DNA of 8,293 bases from Natrinema soli. Its GTDB lineage: Archaea; Halobacteriota; Halobacteria; Halobacteriales; Natrialbaceae. How positions within the stretch are numbered: position 1 is the stretch's first letter; the number at the start of each line of letters is the position of its first letter. The translations under genes and the position numbers were made by a program. The notes beneath the pieces are model-generated. The model searched no databases and had not been told where the DNA came from. It saw only the letters and a program-made list of their open reading frames with translations. Below are positions 4,767 through 8,293 of this stretch, one piece after another. The stretch spans positions 1-8,293 of the forward strand of contig NZ_JAQIVI010000122.1 in assembly GCF_028618695.1 (NCBI RefSeq), read 5' to 3'.

Positions 4767-7252
4767 GCCTTCGCCTGCCAGGTCCGAACCCGGTCGGCGC
4801 TGACGCCCTCGACGTCGGACGCGACCGCGTCGGGATCGTCGTCGCTCAGGTCCTCGAGGGCCTCGATCCCCGCCGCGGCGAGCTTCTCGACGGTCTTCGC
4901 GCCGACGCCGTCGAGCGCCTCGAGGTCCGAGCCCGTCTCGCTCTCGCGGGCCTGGAACTCCTGGTAGTTACAGATCGGACAGCCGAGTTCCCAGGGCTCG
5001 TCGCCGCTGTGGACGACGAGTTCGGGAAGTTCGTGCTCGTCGCAGTACTCGTCGGTGACCTCGATCTCGCCGCGCCGGGGCAGGGGCAGGGAGTACTCGC
5101 AGTCGGGGTAGCGCGTACAGCCGACGAGCCGGGAGCCGCTCTGGAGGGTTTTCACGGCGAGTTCGCCGCCGTGTTCATCACCGCAGTCGGGACACTCGCC
5201 CAGCACCGGCCCCTCGCCGGCGTCCTCGGCCTTACAGAGGGGACAGCCGTGGACGAACGTCTGCCGACCGGCGAGCATCTTGACCTCGTTCAGGCCGTGT
5301 TCCTCGCACTCGTCCTCGAGGATGAGCGGCTTCCCGGTCGAGGGCAGCGGCAGCGTGTTCTCGCAGTCGGGGTAACCGTCGCAGCCGATGAAGTACGAGC
5401 CGTGGCGACTCCGGCGGACGAGCAGGTCCTCCCCGCACTCGGGGCACGGTCCGAGGCGCTTGTCGTCTTTCAGCGACTTGCGGAGGTGGTCGCCGATCTC
5501 GTCGCGCGAGTCGGCGAGGTTCTCGAAGATCTCCTCGAGCATCTCCCGGGACTCGTCGGTCACGTCGTCGAGCGTCGCCTCGCCGTTCGCGATGGCGTCC
5601 ATGTCGGCCTCGAGCTGGGCGGTCATCTCCTCGCTGACGACGCGGTCGGCGTAGTTCTCGGCCGCGTCGACGACGGCCATCGCGAGCTTCGTCGGCCGCG
5701 GTGGATCGCTCTCGATGTAGCCCCGATCGTACAGCTTCTCGAGGGTGTTGTGTCTGGTCGACTTCGTTCCGATCCCCATTTGCTCCATGGTCTCGATGAG
5801 CCGCGACTGGCCGTATCGTCGGGGCGGCTGGGTCTGTTTGTCCTCGAGTTCGACGTCGGAAAGCGCGAGTTCCTCGCCCTCGTCGACGTCGGGAACGAAG
5901 TTCTCCGTCGTCGAGAAGTACGGGTAGACGTCGTGATAGCCCGGCTCGACGAGTCGCTTGCCGTTGGCCTTCAGCCGGCAGTCGTCGACCTCGGCGACGA
6001 CCTTGAGGTGTTCCCAGACCGCGGCGTCGGCGACGGTCGCGTAGAACCGCCGCACGACGAGTTCGAACACCTCCCACTCGTCGTCGCTCACGTCGCCGCG
6101 GGTCGGAATCTCGCCCGTGGGGTGAATCGGCGGGTGGTCGGTCGTCTCCTCGTCGCCCTCCGTCGGAGCGATCTCGTCGGCCTCGAGCAGCGATTCGGCG
6201 GAGTCGCCGAGCGAGGGGTGGCCGACGAACTCGTCGAGGAGATCCTCGGGCTCGAGATCGTCGGGGTAGACGGTATTGTCGGTCCGCGGATACGTGATGT
6301 AGCCGGCGGTGTAGAGGTCCTCGGCGATCGACATCGCCCGTTTGGCGGAGTAGCCGATGGCACCCGCGGCGCGGATGAACTGGGTCGTGTTGAACGGCTC
6401 GGGCGGCGTGTCGGTCCGGGTCCGCCGGTTGACGTCGACGACGGTCGCCGCGTCGCGGCTCGAGAGCGTGTCGTAGACGTCCTCGGCGATGGCCTCCTCC
6501 CAGACGCGTTCGGCCTCGTTGTCGTCCTCGTCGCGGTAGAAGTACTGGGCCTCGAATGGGGCCGAATCACCCTCGCTCTTCGTAAGGTCCGCGAACAGCT
6601 CCCAGTAGTCCTCCGGATCGAAGGCCTCGATCTCGCGCTCGCGGTCGACGATCAGCTTCAGCGTCGGCGACTGCACCCGGCCGACGGAGATGAAGTCGTT
6701 GCCCAGTTGCCCCGAAGACAGCGAGAGAAAGCGTGTGAGCGCGGCCCCCCAAACGAGGTCGATGATCTGGCGGGCCTCGCCGGCGGCCGCGAGGTCGAAG
6801 TCGAGTTCGTCCGGCTCGTCGAACGCCTTTTGCACCTCGTTCTCCGTGATCGAGGAGAACCGCACACGTCGAATGGGGACGTCCTCGTCGACCTCGCGGA
6901 CGATATCGTAGGCCTCCTTGCCGATCAGCTCCCCCTCGCGGTCGTAGTCCGTCGCGATCGCAACGCGATTGGCGCGACGGGCCAGCAGGCGCAGCGTCGC
7001 CACGATGTTCTCCTTCGTGGCCGTCTTCTCGACGCTCGCGTCGATCAGCTCCACGGGCTCGACGTCCCGCCAGTCGGAGTACTCCGAGGGGAAGTCCACG
7101 CCGACGACGTGGCCCGACAGCCCCACGCAGCGCTTGCCGCCCCACTCGTAGACGTTGACCCCGTTCTCCCTGCTCGAGTCGTAGGTCCCGCCGCTCAGGA
7201 TGTCGGCGATCCGGCGGGCCGCGTTGTCCTTCTCCGTGATGATCAGCTCCAC
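4763..7252 (-). CDS. topA: DNA topoisomerase I (type IA), archaeal
   Basis: This 829-residue enzyme relaxes negative supercoils by cutting one DNA strand through a 5'-phosphotyrosine. The Toprim domain is at the N-terminus, with Glu7 (ITEK) and the metal-binding ATDYDREGE (100-108; Asp102, Asp104). Type IA landmarks follow: SVGRVQSPT (189-197), the active site GYITYPRTD with catalytic Tyr321 and Arg323, HPPIHPT (373-379) and MGIGTKSTR (492-500). The C-terminus has two similar zinc modules. Each pairs a C4 finger (Cys603/606/624/630; Cys687/690/712/718) with a CHCC finger (Cys649/His652/Cys670/673; Cys737/His740/Cys758/761). A helix-hairpin-helix domain follows (about 775-829, LDGVGAKTVEKLAAAG). 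The start is GTG: an in-frame TGA lies six bases upstream (7259-7261), so no earlier start exists, and that TGA is part of a strong Shine-Dalgarno sequence. No catalytic residue is missing. It is convergent and overlapping with the permease, with no room for a terminator between them. Confidence 0.97.
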   Translation of the reverse strand: MELIITEKDNAARRIADILSGGTYDSSRENGVNVYEWGGKRCVGLSGHVVGVDFPSEYSDWRDVEPVELIDASVEKTATKENIVATLRLLARRANRVAIATDYDREGELIGKEAYDIVREVDEDVPIRRVRFSSITENEVQKAFDEPDELDFDLAAAGEARQIIDLVWGAALTRFLSLSSGQLGNDFISVGRVQSPTLKLIVDREREIEAFDPEDYWELFADLTKSEGDSAPFEAQYFYRDEDDNEAERVWEEAIAEDVYDTLSSRDAATVVDVNRRTRTDTPPEPFNTTQFIRAAGAIGYSAKRAMSIAEDLYTAGYITYPRTDNTVYPDDLEPEDLLDEFVGHPSLGDSAESLLEADEIAPTEGDEETTDHPPIHPTGEIPTRGDVSDDEWEVFELVVRRFYATVADAAVWEHLKVVAEVDDCRLKANGKRLVEPGYHDVYPYFSTTENFVPDVDEGEELALSDVELEDKQTQPPRRYGQSRLIETMEQMGIGTKSTRHNTLEKLYDRGYIESDPPRPTKLAMAVVDAAENYADRVVSEEMTAQLEADMDAIANGEATLDDVTDESREMLEEIFENLADSRDEIGDHLRKSLKDDKRLGPCPECGEDLLVRRSRHGSYFIGCDGYPDCENTLPLPSTGKPLILEDECEEHGLNEVKMLAGRQTFVHGCPLCKAEDAGEGPVLGECPDCGDEHGGELAVKTLQSGSRLVGCTRYPDCEYSLPLPRRGEIEVTDEYCDEHELPELVVHSGDEPWELGCPICNYQEFQARESETGSDLEALDGVGAKTVEKLAAAGIEALEDLSDDDPDAVASDVEGVSADRVRTWQAKA

Positions 7253-7258
7253 CGCGGC

Positions 7259-7265
7259 TCACCTC
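7259..7265 (-). promoter_or_regulatory. Shine-Dalgarno site of topA
   Basis: On the minus strand GAGGTGA is followed by six bases and the GTG start. It matches the complement of the 3' end of archaeal 16S rRNA (CACCTCC) over seven bases. Its last three bases are the in-frame TGA that fixes the GTG at 7252 as the only possible start. Confidence 0.75.
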
Positions 7266-7336
7266 TCGGTCCTCGAGCGTCCGGCCGTCGTCGCGGACGA
7301 ATATCGGTCATCGTCGCTCGGTACGGCTGAGGATCT

Positions 7337-7348
7337 GATAACGTTTTC
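7337..7348 (-). promoter_or_regulatory. Probable topA promoter (BRE/TATA)
   Basis: On the minus strand GAAAACGTTATC is a purine/A-rich BRE-like stretch followed by a TATA-like core, in an otherwise very GC-rich context. Archaeal start sites lie about 25-30 bases beyond the TATA centre, so transcription would begin near 7313, leaving a 5' leader of about 60 bases that carries the Shine-Dalgarno site. An ATG at 7311 would then sit at the very 5' end of the message and open a 22-codon ORF that overlaps the topA start. Confidence 0.45.
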
Positions 7349-7425
7349 GCCGAAACCGACCGACAGCGCGGGTGTGCGCGCCGCGCGGGCTCGCGTGAGT
7401 GCGGTCGCGCGTGCGAAGGACCGTG

Positions 7426-7464
7426 CGGAGTCGGCAACCGGGTTCGGAGTCGGCAACTCGGGTC
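7426..7464. repeat. Two-unit tandem repeat (19 and 20 bp)
   Basis: CGGAGTCGGCAAC occurs at 7426-7438 and again at 7445-7457. The similarity runs on (CGGGTT versus TCGGGTC), so the two units are 19 and 20 bp with one inserted base and one change. It lies about 85-125 bases upstream of the topA TATA candidate and about 240 bases before thi4. It may be a duplicated binding site or a replication-slippage product. Confidence 0.6.
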
Positions 7465-7635
7465 TGGGAGCCGAGCCCCGTTGCCACGCCCGAGCGACAC
7501 TGACCGGATCGAAACGTGCAAGCGCTCGGATTGTCCCGCGAGCGCCTCGGCGTACCGACGGGAATCACGTTCCGGATCGATACCAGAAGTCGAGCTTTCC
7601 GCACCGTTCTATCGCCTCGAGAGAACCTCATGAAC

Positions 7636-8293
<658 letters not shown>

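Noticed and set aside
4740..4790. A bidirectional terminator between the permease and topA
   Set aside because: There is no non-coding space, no hairpin with a T-run; only the shared CTAG stops are seen.
3566..7330. A plus-strand open frame of 1254 codons spanning most of the permease gene and all of topA
   Set aside because: It is the shadow of two real genes in G/C-ending codons. The translation is arginine-rich with no domains, while the permease and topA frames carry full family motifs.

Overview
The window looks like chromosomal DNA of a haloarchaeon. It is GC-rich with strongly G/C-biased third codon positions. The predicted proteins are acidic, the exported ones carry twin-arginine leaders, and the topoisomerase and thiazole synthase are of the archaeal/haloarchaeal type. 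The genus cannot be fixed by reading alone; Natrinema, Haloterrigena and relatives would fit.

Layout, left to right: (1) the 5' part of a minus-strand LysE-family exporter gene (1-492), running off the left edge. (2) A divergent 262-bp promoter region. (3) A plus-strand Tat-exported TlpA/thioredoxin-like protein with a CGNC motif (755-1396). (4) A 377-bp stretch (1397-1773) without a convincing gene but with two clear inverted repeats. (5) A tightly coupled plus-strand pair: a family-5 (peptide/nickel-type) substrate-binding protein with a twin-arginine leader (1774-3369), then an APC-superfamily permease (3366-4766), joined by an ATGA overlap. (6) Archaeal DNA topoisomerase I, topA, on the minus strand (4763-7252), convergent with the permease; the two stop codons share one CTAG. 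(7) A 447-bp divergent region (7253-7699) holding the topA and thi4 promoters and a short tandem repeat. (8) The first 198 codons of thi4, thiazole biosynthesis (7700 to the right edge).

The genes do not form one pathway. topA (supercoiling control) and thi4 (thiamine biosynthesis) are housekeeping genes; the left half is transport and extracytoplasmic redox. The most interesting item is the SBP/APC pair: a binding protein of the ABC type translationally coupled to a secondary transporter, with no ABC permease or ATPase in view. It may be a binding-protein-assisted secondary transport system. This is inference from gene order only. The second most informative item is Cys166 of Thi4, at the position of the sulfur-donor cysteine of suicide-type thiazole synthases. 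No tRNA, rRNA, CRISPR array, insertion sequence or phage gene was seen.
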